Position numbers and translations under genes: made by a program. DNA of 64,000 bases from Corythucha ciliata (taxonomy: Eukaryota; Arthropoda; Insecta; Hemiptera; Tingidae). The stretch lies in NCBI GenBank assembly GCA_038030265.1, contig CM075942.1, positions 47,768,751-47,832,750 of the forward strand. Direction: 5' to 3'. Within the stretch, counting starts at the first letter, position 1, and every line of letters begins with the position of its first letter. Under the pieces are notes generated by a model, which was not told where the DNA came from, made no database searches, and saw only the letters and a program-made list of their open reading frames with translations. Below, piece by piece: positions 12,086 to 24,490 of this stretch.

Positions 12086-13808
12086 AACTTAAATTAAAAC
12101 CTTCAGACATTTTACTCAGTTACCCTTTACTGTCCGACTCTTTATGTTGCTCGAAATTGAAAAGTTTAGGTATAAGAGAAAAACACACGGCAGAACGGGA
12201 AGGATGTAAACTTTAACCTTTTTCTGTACAAACCACGGAGCTTTAATAAAGCTGTGATTAAAATCTGGTTCAAAAGACACTATACGTTCCGTTTGCATTG
12301 CTTGGTGCGGGAATGTGTGAGGGTTAGAACTGTGTCGAATGGGTGGTGATGCGGGGGTGGGGAGAGTGAAATAGGGTTACAAAAATGTTTTTTTTTTGTT
12401 CGCCCTTTTCTTCTAACCACTTTCACAGGGGATAGGAATAAAAGTTCTGAACTCGGGAGGAAGCTTAGGGCACGATAACATTGGTATACGTGCGTGTAAA
12501 GGGTGATGAAGGAATAGTGGGTGTTCAAGGGGGGGAGGGAAGGAAGAGTCTACAGAGGTCTTGTCTTGATCCTTAATAAAAGGGGCTTCATAACAGAGTT
12601 TGCAGGGGCTCTCTTTATTCGGGTGAAAAGAGTGCCCTTCGTCCCGTTCCTCTAAAAGTAAATTGTTTTCAATTAACAAACTCCTTTCTCTTTGTTTATA
12701 AGATGAAAAGTTCTCCCGCCCTGCGGCACCCTATGAGTACGCTCGTTCTTCGCTAAAGGCATAAAACAAAAATTGACGCGTTAGTTGAAAAGGTTGGGGG
12801 CCACCTTAGTGTTATGGGTGGTGGGGTTGCTCAAAATGTCAAGCCAATAAATTTTCGCCTTTGAGGGCCGCAAAGTGACTGCTCACCCCCAGAAAAGCTA
12901 GCTTTCAATATTAAATCCATCGTGTGACGTTCTTGTCCCCTTCACCTTTTGTCATGAGCCTATACATAGAGGGTAGAGAATAGAGATACACTCGAAATTG
13001 GTACTGATGCACGAGCTCGAAAAAATTATCACCTTGAGTGAATTTGACTGCTTTGCTATACTATACATATTATACATTCAAAATTTTGCCCTTTAGATTA
13101 AATAACTGTACCGTGCGTAATTATGTCCAATAGGAACTGAAAATTCCCCACAATGTGACCCAAAAACGTAATATTCATCTCCTCTCCCCACCCTCAGATA
13201 CATGTCTCTTCACTCCCCATTACTGACCTGCTTTCTGCTGATGAATTTTTAATTTCACGAGGTGCTGGGAACAAAACCGAGCCCATAAAATGTACGATCG
13301 CGTGATCCACGACTGCTGCGATGAGTGTTGCCCTTTAACATTATTAACACAGTCCCGCTGGCTCTGAAATTTTCAAAATTTATGCTGTGGCAGGGTGGAA
13401 TTCATGTTACGGTCCTTGATCCAAAAAACGGTGTGTTTTGCCCGGAATACTGCGGCTGTGGATCACAAAAATAACTTTTAGCCGCGTGAGGTGTTTCTAT
13501 AGGATGAAGTTTTGTCATAAAATTAAAAATTTAGGTCTGAGAGGTGTCTATTCTGTTCTTAAAACTTGAATTCCCGTCTTAGAATCTTTATTATTTAAAA
13601 ACCCACAAATAACTGACTTCTCGTTTAGGTTGAAGGTAACAATTATAGCCCTGTAAAGATGATATTCCAGCCTTCAGAGTTAAAAATAACTTTTTGGGGT
13701 GAATAGTCGGTTAGTCGACGTGAGTCTTTACACTATGGCTGGGATGCCTGAGGTGCGCACTGGCGGGGACAGTTGGGGGCGTGAGGAGGAGTAGCGATTA
13801 GTCAGCGC
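12086..13808. other. No feature recognised
   Basis: Mixed AT-rich sequence without unit repeats, inverted ends or coding similarity. Confidence 0.5.
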
Positions 13809-13930
13809 TAGCCCTAACTTGAAAAAATTTCGCTCCGGCAGCTGGCGGTCGGAAAGAGTGCATTTCATTATGTATACGGATATCCTAAGCCGTCCCAGAA
13901 GTAATAATTTTGATACCATTATTTGTTTCA
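13809..13930 (+). repeat. Dispersed repeat, copy 1 (second copy at 63787)
   Basis: CGGCAGCTGGCGGTCGGAAA-GAGTGCATTTCATT-TGTATACGGATA-CCTAAGCCGT is nearly repeated, in the same orientation, at 63787-63900. Confidence 0.65.
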
Positions 13931-14036
13931 TTAAGCCGAACTTCTTCCTCTATTTTCACCACCATCTCTTCAAAATGTCGAAAAGTTTCGGTAGTTTTCC
14001 AAGGGCTTTGTAATATTACATTTTTGTGCCGTATAA

Positions 14037-14274
14037 CGTGTCAGTTACTAAGAGTATAAGTCAAAAAAATGAAGTTTTCAAGAGAGCGTTCCAAACTTTT
14101 CAATTTAAATAAAAGCCAAACAATACTGTTAGGTACAAGTCCCCTTAGGAATAGGAATTCGGTTTTTTTCGTGACTTATACTCTTGAGAACAGAAGAGTA
14201 GAGGCAGGCCGTCAAGCTGAGTGCAAGAACGGAAAATGGCTAATTTTTGAATTATACTCTTAGTAACTGACACG
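14037..14274. mobile_element. 238-bp MITE
   Basis: CGTGTCAGTTACTAAGAGTA at the left and its exact complement at the right end form terminal inverted repeats of about 27 bp that continue imperfectly. Part of the left arm also recurs inverted near 14171. No coding capacity; no clear target duplication. Confidence 0.65.
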
Positions 14275-14457
14275 ATAGTTTTATAATACCTATAAACGTG
14301 TGAATTTAAGCTTTTTCTTTTTGAAATTTCATCCCCCATTTCACCCTCCCCCATCAAAGTTTTCGATAAATCTCAATGGGACCCAGGGCTTTAGTTACAT
14401 TAAATTATTGAGTCGAATTTTAGAGCGCTAAGATGAACTAGTGAAGTTCAACGCTAT

Positions 14458-15341
14458 TTTTACACTTCCACACCGGAAGGACCACCCCCACCACCTTGAC
14501 TTTTTCGAAAAATTAAAATGGGAATCAAAGGCTACTCTAACATGGAGTATACGTACCGAATCTAATGCTTCTAGAATCAACTGGTGAATTAAAGTGATTT
14601 ATTGACAATTTAACCCCTATTTCCCCCCCACCACCTTGACCGATTTGGCCCAAATGCAATACCGACCTTGGTCTTACGACTACTGATTTTTGTGCCAAAG
14701 CGCGTTCCGCTAAATTGATTTCTTCGAGAGTTATCGTGCTAACAAGACCACATGCTTACTTCCACTCCGGGGGCAACACCCCCTCCCCTTCGACTTTTTC
14801 AAAAAATTAAAATGGGAATCAAAGGATACTCTAACATGGAGTATACGTACCGAATATGATGCTTCTAGAATCAACTGGTGATTTATAGTGATTTTTTGAC
14901 CATTTCAACCCCTAATTCCCCTCCCCCTCCACCTCAACCGATTTGGCCCAAATGCAATACCGACAGGGGTCTTATGAGTACTGATTTTTGTGCCAAATAT
15001 CGTTCCGCTATATTAATTTCTACTAGAGTTATCGTGCAAACAAGACCACACACTTACTTCCACCCCGGGGACAACACCCCCTCCCCTTCGACTTTTTCAA
15101 AAAATTAAAATGGGAATCAAAGGCTACTCTAACATGGAGTATACGTACCGAATATGATGCTTCTAGAATCAACTGGTGATTTTTAGTGATTTTTTGACGA
15201 ATTCAAGCCCTGTTTTCCCCCCCTCCACCTTGACCGATTTGGCCCAAATGCAATACCGACCGGTGTCTTATGGCTACTGATTTTTGTGCCAAAGCGCGTT
15301 CCGCTAAACTAATTTCTTCGAGAGTTATCGTGCTAACAAGA
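14458..15341 (+). repeat. Tandem repeat, 3 copies of about 295 bp
   Basis: The word AATTAAAATGGGAATCAAAG starts at 14511, 14805 and 15103, giving periods of 294 and 298. Copies are highly similar (for example CATGGAGTATACGTACCGAA in each) and contain C-rich stretches. The array ends just before an AT dinucleotide run. Confidence 0.9.
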
Positions 15342-15369
15342 AAACGGCCATAATATTATAAATAAATCA

Positions 15370-15409
15370 ATATATATATACCCACATATATATATATATA
15401 TATATATAT
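15370..15409. repeat. (TA)n microsatellite
   Basis: Two TA runs separated by CCCAC. Confidence 0.9.
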
Positions 15410-15714
15410 GAATCCTGGAGACCACTGAATTCGTGTTCTAGAGGTTCTGAAACGTGAAAAAAACATGACATGACCCATGTTTGCCACCATCACGACGAGA
15501 CCAATAGTGCATTTTTCAGAATGAAATGCACTAAAATATTCGTTACCGCCTGTGGCGTGACGTACAGTCCAACCTGCTGCTTTATTACTTATTTATGAGA
15601 AAATAGTTAATGGAGAGGGTGGGGTCAAATTAATTGATACGCGTGAGCTTTTCGGGAAAAGTTCCAGTTTCATATAGCTGTTTCGTGCGTCAAAATGCAA
15701 AAACGCTAAAATAA

Positions 15715-15840
15715 AAGGGCCAACTGACGGTTCGCACCTTGAAAATTCTCAAACTGACGACTCACGCTCTGAAAAGGAAAAAATCGACCTCTCACGCTCT
15801 AAATATGTTGAAGCTGGCCATTCGCGCCTTCAAAATGCCT
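15715..15840 (-). repeat. Family A units, reverse orientation
   Basis: Words such as CAAACTGACGACTCACGCTC and GAAAATTCTC, the complement of the 6.1-6.7 kb units, repeat about four times. Confidence 0.55.
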
Positions 15841-17766
15841 CTATTCGATGGAAATGATGGGTCTTTGCCACCTAGTGGTGGTGGGCAGCTGTCCTACTCC
15901 GGTTTCACTTACACGAGTCTAGATATAGGCACATGCCCCTCCCTGCCCCCCTCCCACTGGATACGGCGACGCTACGAAGAGTTTATTACCCCCTCCCCCC
16001 TTAGTCAACCAATTCTCTACACAATTGAATTTTCGCAAGGAAGTTGGCTATATACCGCGTGCGGATAGGGTTTTTTTCTTACTTGCTGGAGTTTAAAGAC
16101 GAGTCAAATCAATCGGGACTCGGTGAATATTCGACACTCGACCCGCCCACGCCCACGTAAAGGTCGCCGGGCTGTGACCAGCACGAGCGGTCTCCTCCCC
16201 CGGAAGGATCTCCGTGCAGGATCTCGTGCATATGTGCAGTAGAAACAACACGGGCAGCCGTCAGCTGAGTCTGAAAATCAGACACAGAGTCTTCCCGTCA
16301 AGTGCCAGCCCAACGCTGCTGCCCGTCAAGTCAAGAAAATCTCCCGATGTCATGGCAACACGAGACGCACGCTATAAAGTCCCCTTGGGTTTGATTTTGC
16401 CAGGACAGACTGCATTGTCACATTGAGTGTAGTGTACCAGATAGAGGGACTGTAGTACAACTACACAACCTAATGAACTCTTCGTCCCAACTTCCATTTT
16501 GGGGTAGAAAAAATTCCACCTGAGTGGAGAGGTGGAACTACTGTGGAGAATCCCAAGAGGCCTTCGAAGCGGGACGAAATTATCCCCTAGCAGTTCGGGC
16601 CTATCAATATTCAATACCTCACCCGGATGCATTCACCCAGTTTATATAGATTCTTTAGTAAAACACGCCCGAATCCTTTAAGAAAATGACCCAAAATCGT
16701 AAAAATCGCCCCGGTTGATTCATGAAAAGACGGCCAACATTTTAAAATTGGATAAAACTGTATATATGTTGTGGTTTCATGACATGGGTAAAGTGAAAAT
16801 TGGATTTTCTATCAAGCTAACCGCCGTTGAAGGGTTTTTTCTGTTAGACGCTTTGTCCCGTTTTTGAATTTCCCCAGGCAACGTGATTTGAGAGGGGGGG
16901 GGGGCTTTGACTGCTCTTCCCCGTGAGAAGAGCCGATATTATCAAAATGTGTTCAACTATGGAGGTCTGAAACCCTTCTGGCTTCTTGTTACGATAAAAT
17001 GTGATTCAAACTTGAATTAATTAAGGTTATATCTATACGTGCCCCATTCCCCCCATTTAACGGGAACAAGATGCCGGTGGCCCTCCACCTCAAAGTCCTT
17101 TCTGGGAGTTGGGAAAGGATAGATATCTCGTTATTAATATTTCATGCCAGTTATAAAACAAAAAAAGAACAAAATCAGTAGAGGGCAAAAATGTATATTT
17201 AAATACTTCTCAAAAGGTATTCCCGTGATCTTTTCAAAACCCTTTCTCTAGGGCTCAAGTCGATTTGAATCGGATCATAATGTTGTTGTTTTATTTACTT
17301 TCGCCTTCTTTCTTTCTTCCTTTTGGGCTCCAGAAAGCATAAAAATAAATATCTTTTATTTGTCTAAATTCAGCGAAAATTTATCGCAAAAGGCTTTATT
17401 CATCCTCTCGGCCATCTTCCTTTCTTCATAAGTTGTTGCAGCTTATATGATGCTCCGTCTAACTTTTTAGGGTGGGCTTCTCTTCAGAGACCCCTTGAAA
17501 TAGTGGAAGGATTGAAGAAACAGTCGACTGTACAGGAAACACAGAATTATGTATAAATTTCCTTTTGATGTTAAATTCGCCCTTTTTTTTGCTCAGCTTG
17601 ACTTGGCCACCATGTGCTTCTATAAAGGCCCTTCGACTAAAAAACATTTACTTACCTGTTGTATTCCAACTTGAAAATCGAATTCACACGCCGGGAAAAT
17701 TGATAAATTCTGCCCGTTCACAATTTTTAAAAATAAAATTGTGTTTTTTTTTGTTTTTTTTTACAG
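15841..17766. other. No gene recognised
   Basis: Short open frames only. C-rich 15930-16010 and a G run near 16897-16907. Confidence 0.45.
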
Positions 17767-17808
17767 GGCGTTCCAATGATGGCTAGGTTGCCGGAAAGTA
17801 ACGTCTTG
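17767..17808 (+). other. Candidate 42-nt micro-exon
   Basis: Preceded by a long T-rich tract ending TTACAG and followed directly by GTGAGT, both strong splice signals. The 42 bases are open in only one frame, encoding 14 residues (GVPMMARLPESNVL), and that frame is phase 0 at both ends. I know of no protein with this segment. It might be an exon of a gene whose other exons I cannot find, or chance. Confidence 0.3.
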
Positions 17809-17818
17809 GTGAGTCTTC

Positions 17819-17820
<2 letters not shown>

Positions 17821-17850
<30 letters not shown>
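17821..17850. repeat. Poly-T run (30 bases)
   Basis: Homopolymer; could be the tail of a minus-strand retroposed copy, but no body is evident next to it. Confidence 0.8.
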
Positions 17851-17852
<2 letters not shown>

Positions 17853-20550
17853 TATTGTTATTAAAAGACCCACCCTCTATACCTTGCGATGATGGAGCTT
17901 GTATCACGAGTTCGTGAAGATTCAATATATCAATCAATGTCTGCCATAACTTATTAATGGTGTCGGATGAGGGGGGGGGGCTTTTTTTACTTCTCACTTC
18001 AACAGGGCTGATTCGGATGGTGAAGGTTTGTTTCGAGCAGATGGTTATGAATTTGAATGCGTAAGCTTTTGTTTGGCCCTCTAAAAATATGCGCCGGAAC
18101 AGAAGAAATATGGTGGGGGGGAGGGAGTTTAGAGATTTAGGCGGCGGTAATGAACTTCTCTCCTTTCTCCGTAGAAGAAGTCTCTCGCCTATAGCTATAG
18201 AGCTTTAGCGAAGTCCGCCTTTTATAACAATTGCCCCGGTGTAGACGTTGACGGTGAGGGGGGGTGTGACTGGGTGGCTTTGGAAGTTGTCAAAGAGGGT
18301 AGTTGTAGCCCTCGTCTGGGGGTGGCTCTGAGCCTTCGAACGCTACAGTACTGGAACCTGGCAAGAGCCTGGCTCTGAAGCGGCGAGAGAGAGAAAAAAA
18401 AGGCCCTCCTCTCCCGTTTTACCAGCGACGAAACACCCCGAGCCTTGGCAGTCATCTTCGAGTGAGTGTGCCGAACGCAGGTGTTTGGAGAAAGTTTTTT
18501 ATTTTTATTTTTCATTTTATTTGTGTTGCCTATACTTGGAGCCTCAATCAACGCTCACAAAAAAAAAAAAAAAAAAAAAGGAATTTTTGACTGGTTTATC
18601 AACCTTCCGCCGCCACCGTCGTTCGCCGCCTCCTCCACACACACACCCCTTTCGTGGAGTTGGTAGCACCTCATTGAGCCTTCCTCTCTCAGCCTCAGCC
18701 TCTGCTGCGAGCAACCCCTAAAAAGGCCTCGGGGATCTCGGCGGGCTATTGATCCTATGCGGGGTGCCGACTGTCGGTCTTGTGCCTTTCGCTACTATTG
18801 CCGGTTTAAAACAATTTTTATTTTGCTTTAAAAAAACACGACTGTAGTTCGGAGAAACCCTCCCCAGTGAGAACTCCATGGCTTCGTGCATTGGTTCGGT
18901 GTTTTAACGCCCCTTATTTTGAGCTTTCGACCAAAGCTCTTCAGCGTGTAGTCGGCTTCTGTAGTTTTGGAAGTTAAAAATCAGCGTTTTGAAGGTAAAC
19001 AATTCTTCAAAAACCTTTAAATAATTATTGAAAAAACGTTCAATATCCTCTCGCTTTCAGTGCCCCCATTTTGAATTTAATACAAAAATTTACGACCTAT
19101 TGTTTCAAAAATTTAAACGATTAAAGAAGAGGTCAGTAAAATAAATGAGCTAAGTCTCTCACTTTCACTCGCCTTCTTTCTGCTCGCTTTCATAGTGCCT
19201 TCAAAGAGTCGAAGATTTATATTTCGCTTCTAATTTATGATTTCGTATAAAGACTCGTTTTTTAATAAATAAATAAAAACGGAGATGGGGGGGGGGCTGG
19301 AGAGAAAAATGTGGGCCACCATTTCTTCTCGAACAGGCCTGAGCGCAACAGGCGTCGAGTGCTGAATATAAAAAATGTTGGGACTTCTCGGATGTTTATA
19401 TCTTTTATCTTTTGTGTAAACCGTAAAAGCGGAAACTCGTTTTAATTCTGGCTCGCTTGTTATCGGGATGGCGGGAGAAGGGGGGAGGCGTGGACTTTGA
19501 ATTTTATCCGTGGTGAAGTCTTCCATGAAAGCTGTTTTTCTTAGCATTATCGCGACCTTTATGTATAACGGCTAAACGGAGGCATTGGTGCCCCCCCAAA
19601 AAAACAACGCATTTCCGAATGTTGCTGAGAGTTTGACACTGCCTTGAGCAGCCGTACATTAAAAATTAAAAATGTTATGACTCCCATTGCATCAGAATTG
19701 GGTGACTGGTTCGAATGATAAAATGTTACCCCCCCCTTTTTTTTATCGATTCGCCAATTATCCATTTATATTCTTCCTGTTTATGATAGGAATTATAAAG
19801 CTAAACGTTTCTACCACTGACCTCACGACTCCCTCCCATCACCATGGTTCGAATGTGGGTTAGATTGACAGAATCAACCGTATCTCTCGCGCCTCCTCTA
19901 GCATTTAGCACTCTGTTTAGTGTTCTCCCTCGTTCATCTGCACCACCACAAACCTCTCAGCAGTTGAAAGCTCAGTTTGATTGGTTAGAATAATTTATTG
20001 TTCCTAGCTGATGAGTACGGGGAAGGTGGTTTATAGTCAAATTCGACCCATAATTTTTTGTAAAAAGTCCACCTCTCCGTCCTTCACCTCGTTCGTTCAG
20101 ATTTATTGATGGTAGACACGTGCCAATTCTGCGAAAGGACTTCGAAAAGAGCCCAAATTTTCAAGAATTTATTTCACGAAAGAGCCAAATTCCGTAAAAT
20201 GGCTATTTCGAATGAGTCAACGACCCCATTAAAATGGTGTTTACTATGATGGGTGCCTCGCTCCCTGTTTCCCTTGCTCACTGAACCAATAAGGCTTAGC
20301 ACTTACTGGTGTGGACCGTTTGGTGGAGAAGAGTTTTGTAGGTGGGTGTTATAAGAACACGAGTGCTGGTTTGACGATGAATGTGTCTTAGAAGAAAAAG
20401 GGGGTGTGAATTTTTTATGGTGATTCATGAGAAGGAGTTCAGGGATTCCCGGGATTCTTGGCGGGCTGTCGCGTGACATTTGGGACTAGTTGGCGGCTAG
20501 ACCGATTAGTGTCGGTCGGAGTCGGAGACCACTAAAACAAAATATCAAGC
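17851..20550. other. No gene recognised
   Basis: 18180-18480 is richer in CG dinucleotides than its surroundings, and an A run follows (18561-18579). It might be promoter-like, but no TSS motif or exon is evident. The rest is AT-rich. Confidence 0.4.
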
Positions 20551-20845
20551 GCGCCTCGATGGTGTAATGGACACAATGCTCGCTTCGCAACTCAGCGGGC
20601 CTGGGTTCGAATCCAGCCATTGCCCATTACACTATAAGGCTGCGGCGAGCTGTGACACGGCACACTCGGCTTCGTGTGGGCGTTCCCGGCGGTGTGCGTT
20701 CAACAAACTGCGTACCGACTGAAAGGCCCGCGTAGTGCGGGTGTGAAGTGTACAGTTAGATCTGTGTACGGCATAGAAGCCCTTTAGAGGCTTAGGCGCC
20801 TGCCGGGTTCAAAGCCCAGCGCCCCCAAACAAATAAAACAAAAAA
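20551..20845 (+). mobile_element. Candidate tRNA-derived SINE
   Basis: The head has an A-box match (TGGTGTAATGG, 20560-20570) and a perfect B box (GGGTTCGAATCC, about 20602-20613), the internal RNA polymerase III promoter of tRNAs. Acceptor and T stems do not pair, so it is not a working tRNA. A GC-rich body of about 200 bp follows, with a second B-box-like CGGGTTCAAAGCC, and it ends in an A-rich tail (AAACAAATAAAAC and A8). Head, body and A tail are the SINE layout. No second copy is visible in the window. Confidence 0.6.
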
Positions 20846-20849
20846 AAAT

Positions 20850-22725
20850 ACCCCAAAACTTGCAAAACTTCTTCGAAATTAGGTCCTAAAAACTTGCAAT
20901 CACGTGGATACTCAGCCGGGAAACTTCCAATTTCCCGAATATTCGTCAGGCTTTTGGCTTTGGCGCTGTTTGGTACCGGCTAGCCTGGGTGCCGCCTCAC
21001 CCCGAAAACGGCAGTTTTTTTTTCCTATAAGACCCTACTCTGAAAATTTTGCTGAAATTAAGGCCCGAAAATGTCCATCTCGCGGAAACTTCCAATTTCG
21101 TAGGAATTTGTCAGGCTTTGCGCCGGTGAGGCCGGCTAGCTAGAGTTTCGCCGCCACAAGAAAGGCTCTGAAACTCGCAATTTTGCTTAAATTAAAAATT
21201 AATACCCTCTCTTGCATTTCCGAATGAATTAAGACCCGAAAGTTACATTGTCACAGAAGATAAGCAAAATTCTGCCATGGAACTTCCAATTTCCTGGTCA
21301 TTCTTCAGGCTCCGGGCTCTGTTGGAGTCGGCTAACCTGCTCGGTCAACCACCGCGAAAAAGGTCCCAAAACTGCAATTTTGTTTGAATTAAGGCACAGA
21401 TCTTGCAATTTTGCATTAAATCAAGACCCAGAATTTTCAATTTCCCAGTTATTCTGTCAGGATACTTAAAATTTCGCTCTAAGTACCCGAAATTGCAAAC
21501 TCACAAATATACTTACGTTGGAATTACTCGGTTTTTCATCAGGGTTAGTTAGCCCCCGTGGTCCGCACGCACACGCACCGAAAAACCCACTTCTTTTTCC
21601 TAAGGTAAAATGGTAGTAAAGATAGTGCCGTAACTCTCAATTTCACTGAAATTAATATGTAAAACTCGCAACGCCGAGAATTTTCGGCCACTATTGAAGC
21701 CTAATATTACAATTTTGTTGCGATGGGGGAAGGGGCTTATCCGCCTATGACGCCGTGCCGGCTAGCCCGAGGTCTATTTCCACAATTGCAAACTTCAAAT
21801 TCCATGGATATTTGGACCCGAAACTTGCAATTTATACGAAATTAGGACCCTGACCTGCAATTTTGCTGACAATGAAACCCGAAACTAGCTTTTAAGCCAG
21901 AATTAATACATGGAACTTGCATTTTCACAAGAATTAAGACTCGAAACTAGCAATTCAGAGGATATTCGGCCAGGAGACTAGTAATTTCGGTCAATTTAGG
22001 ACCGAAACTTGCACACTCAATGCTTGGCACTTGATATTGCAATTACACGGCTACTCGTTAGACTATGGGAGCAGTTGGGGCTGGTCAGCCCGAGGTCCGG
22101 AACCCCCCAAAAAAGGGCCTCTAACTTTTGCAATTTTGCTTGAATTAAGCCGTGAAACCAGCTCAAAAAAATCAAAACAGGAAACCTCCTATTTCGCTGG
22201 TAGTTTGACCTAAAAAATGTTGTGACTTTGTGGCTATTCGCCAGGGCGCCTAGATTGGATTCCGCGATTACTAAACAAAATAATCCGCGAAACTTTCAAA
22301 TCGCAAAATTACAGAGGAGGAATTTGGAATTTTTATAAAGTTAAGAACGGAAATCAGCATCTTTGCTTATATTTATACCCGAAACTTGCAATTTTGCCGT
22401 TTTTGGCTCTGAGAGATGTAATTTTAGGGCTATATTTTCCAGGCTTTGAGTACGGTCGTGGCCCGGCATCCACAGCCACTAGAAAAAACAAACGAAACTT
22501 TCAATTTCACGAAATTAAGATGTGAAACGTTCAATATCGTAAATTTCAGACGGAAAGCTCCCAATTTCGCCGCTTGGGGGGGGGGGGAGTGCTTTCATGG
22601 GAGGTCAAAACCTTCGGTCTACATACGTTAACTTGAAAAGAAGCTCCAGAACTTGCAAATTCCCGGATATTTAGGCCCTCAACTTACAATTTTGCAGATA
22701 TTTAACTCCAAATGTTGTAAATTTG
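20850..22725 (+). repeat. Family C array, about 30-bp units with a higher-order GC-rich spacer
   Basis: Dozens of degenerate units of the form CCCGAAACTTGCAATTTCG with GAAATTAAGA. About every 150-300 bp a GC-rich block containing CAGGCTTTGG and GGCTAGCC recurs (20950, 21110, 21305, 21545, 21745, 22070, 22440). A run of 12 G sits at 22576-22587. Confidence 0.7.
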
Positions 22726-23645
22726 CCGCTATTTCTCTCAATTTCAGCTGTGAATTAGCGTATCTCCTAAACTTCAGCTTTCTAAATTCTATACGCGAAT
22801 ATTGATTGATTTTCGGCGAATTGGCGATTGCTCACTTATGGCCGCGAATTGGCGTTTTCGCCGATTTTAGCCTTAGAGCAAAGCGAAAATTTCCATTTTT
22901 CTGTGGAAAATCTGTTTTTCTGGTGGAAGTTTAAGATGAATTTGGTTTTAGGGTGAAATGTTGGCGTCTGCCCGCACCTTTGCCTCCTACTGGCTCTTGC
23001 CAAGAGACGCAAGGAAGGGAGAACGTGAAGTTTCCAGTTCAAGTAGGTTTTCATGTCATTTTTGGAAGTAAATACCGGTGGCGAGCTGTTTGGTGATACA
23101 AGAGAGAAAACCCTTCCCCCCCCCCACACTCGACCACTGGGTTTGCTGCTTGGGTCATTGTGCGTCGATTTTGGACAATGGACAATGGAAGGCGAGTTTT
23201 CTCAGTTGAATAATGTGAGCATTAATCAACTCAATTCAATAAAGTCACCACTTTTTCTCATTCTTGATGCTTCTTTCTCAACAGATGGATGAACGCATTT
23301 CTCAATTTTAGCCGCGAGTATATAAGCGTTTTTCCGAACTTTGAGCCGCGTTCTTGCCCTAAGAACGAGCCTTCTCAATTTTAACCGGCTAAGAACCTAC
23401 AGAGACTGCGTTGGTGTATTTCTTCTATTTTAGTCGCGAAGATTCCTCCAGAAGCCGTGAATTAGTACTTTTTCTGCGGTGTACTAGATTTTAAAGTGTA
23501 GCATATTGCGCTTTTTCGTAACTATACCAGCGAAGTTCCCTCCAGATTCCACCGATTGGCGTATTTTTCTGAATTTTAGCGTCAAATGATGGTTTTTTCT
23601 TAATTTTAGTCGCGTAAGGACCTACAAAAACTGGGCATTAGCGCT
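22725..23645 (+). repeat. Family B arrays (22725-22870 and 23290-23645)
   Basis: TTTCTCAATTTTAGCCGCGA-type units at 32-38 bp spacing in two blocks. The 22870-23290 stretch between them shows no unit structure that I can see. Confidence 0.6.
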
Positions 23646-23765
23646 TAATCAAAGAACAACACACACGGACCACAAGATACTTGGCTTGGATGACTGGTAT
23701 ACTTGATTGAACAAAATGAGACACACACCTAAAATGGTGGATTTGTAATGGGTGGTGATTGAACA

Positions 23766-24230
23766 ACAGGTGAGATGCTTTGTTGCTTTCCACAATGAGC
23801 AATCGGTGTCTCGATGACTTGTTAGTGTAGTAATGAACTGCCCATTAGTTTCCTCCCGAATTTGACGCATGATTTCTCTCAGTTTTCCGGCACATTTATA
23901 CCAATCAGCCTTATGCGCAGGTGATCGCGTTGTTTGCTACTTTTTTCTGGCTTTGCGCTTCTTCTTAATCGCAGCGACTACTTCTCTTGAGTAGTTAATG
24001 CCTTTAAGTCTTTTCCTGACTTCTGGGGTGCATTCCCATATGGAATGGACCAGCTTCTCCAACTCACTATCGTTAAGCGAGTGGTCCGAACTAAGGTCCT
24101 GACACTCTTCCACCAGCACATTATTCGCTGAAATGTTCTTTATAAGGAAGAAGTAAATCAAGTCGGGTTTCTTTCCTAGATCCGCAGGCCAGTATGCTAC
24201 TACGAAAAATGAGGCCATTAAGCCCATTTT
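23766..24230 (-). pseudogene. Jockey-type LINE fragment: end of endonuclease domain plus linker
   Basis: Read on the minus strand, it encodes AYWPADLGKKPDLIYFFLIK followed by EECQDLSSDHS, the C-terminal signature (PDL-D and SDH) of the LINE apurinic-like endonuclease. Then come KRKARKK, a TAG at 23937-23939 where a Trp is usual, QTTRSPAHKADWYKCAGKLR, and DTDCSLWKATKHL, the conserved linker before the RT. Both ends are truncated. Same type as the RT fossil at 54.5-55.4 kb. Confidence 0.75.
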
Positions 24231-24396
24231 GAGTGCCTACAAGAAGATACGAGAGCTCATCCTGTATAGCCAAAAAGAATCAAGAAAAATCGTTCCAAAC
24301 CAGGGACGTTTTAGCCAGAACCGTAAAAATTCCCCTAAAAATCGCCCATTTAGGTGGTTTTAGCAAAAATGGCAAATTTCTAAAGATGGACGGGAC

Positions 24397-24490
24397 CGCA
24401 TATCTCAGGGTTTCTCGACACGGGAAATCCAACAATCGAAACGAGCCGTTAAAGGAGTTCAACCTCTGATGCCGCCGTTCTTGGCTAGCC
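24397..24490 (+). repeat. Dispersed repeat, copy 2 (first copy at 11.68 kb)
   Basis: GCATATCTCAGGGTTTCTCG-ACACGGGAAATC and GCCGTTAAAGGAGTTCAACC align with 11680-11800. Confidence 0.45.
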
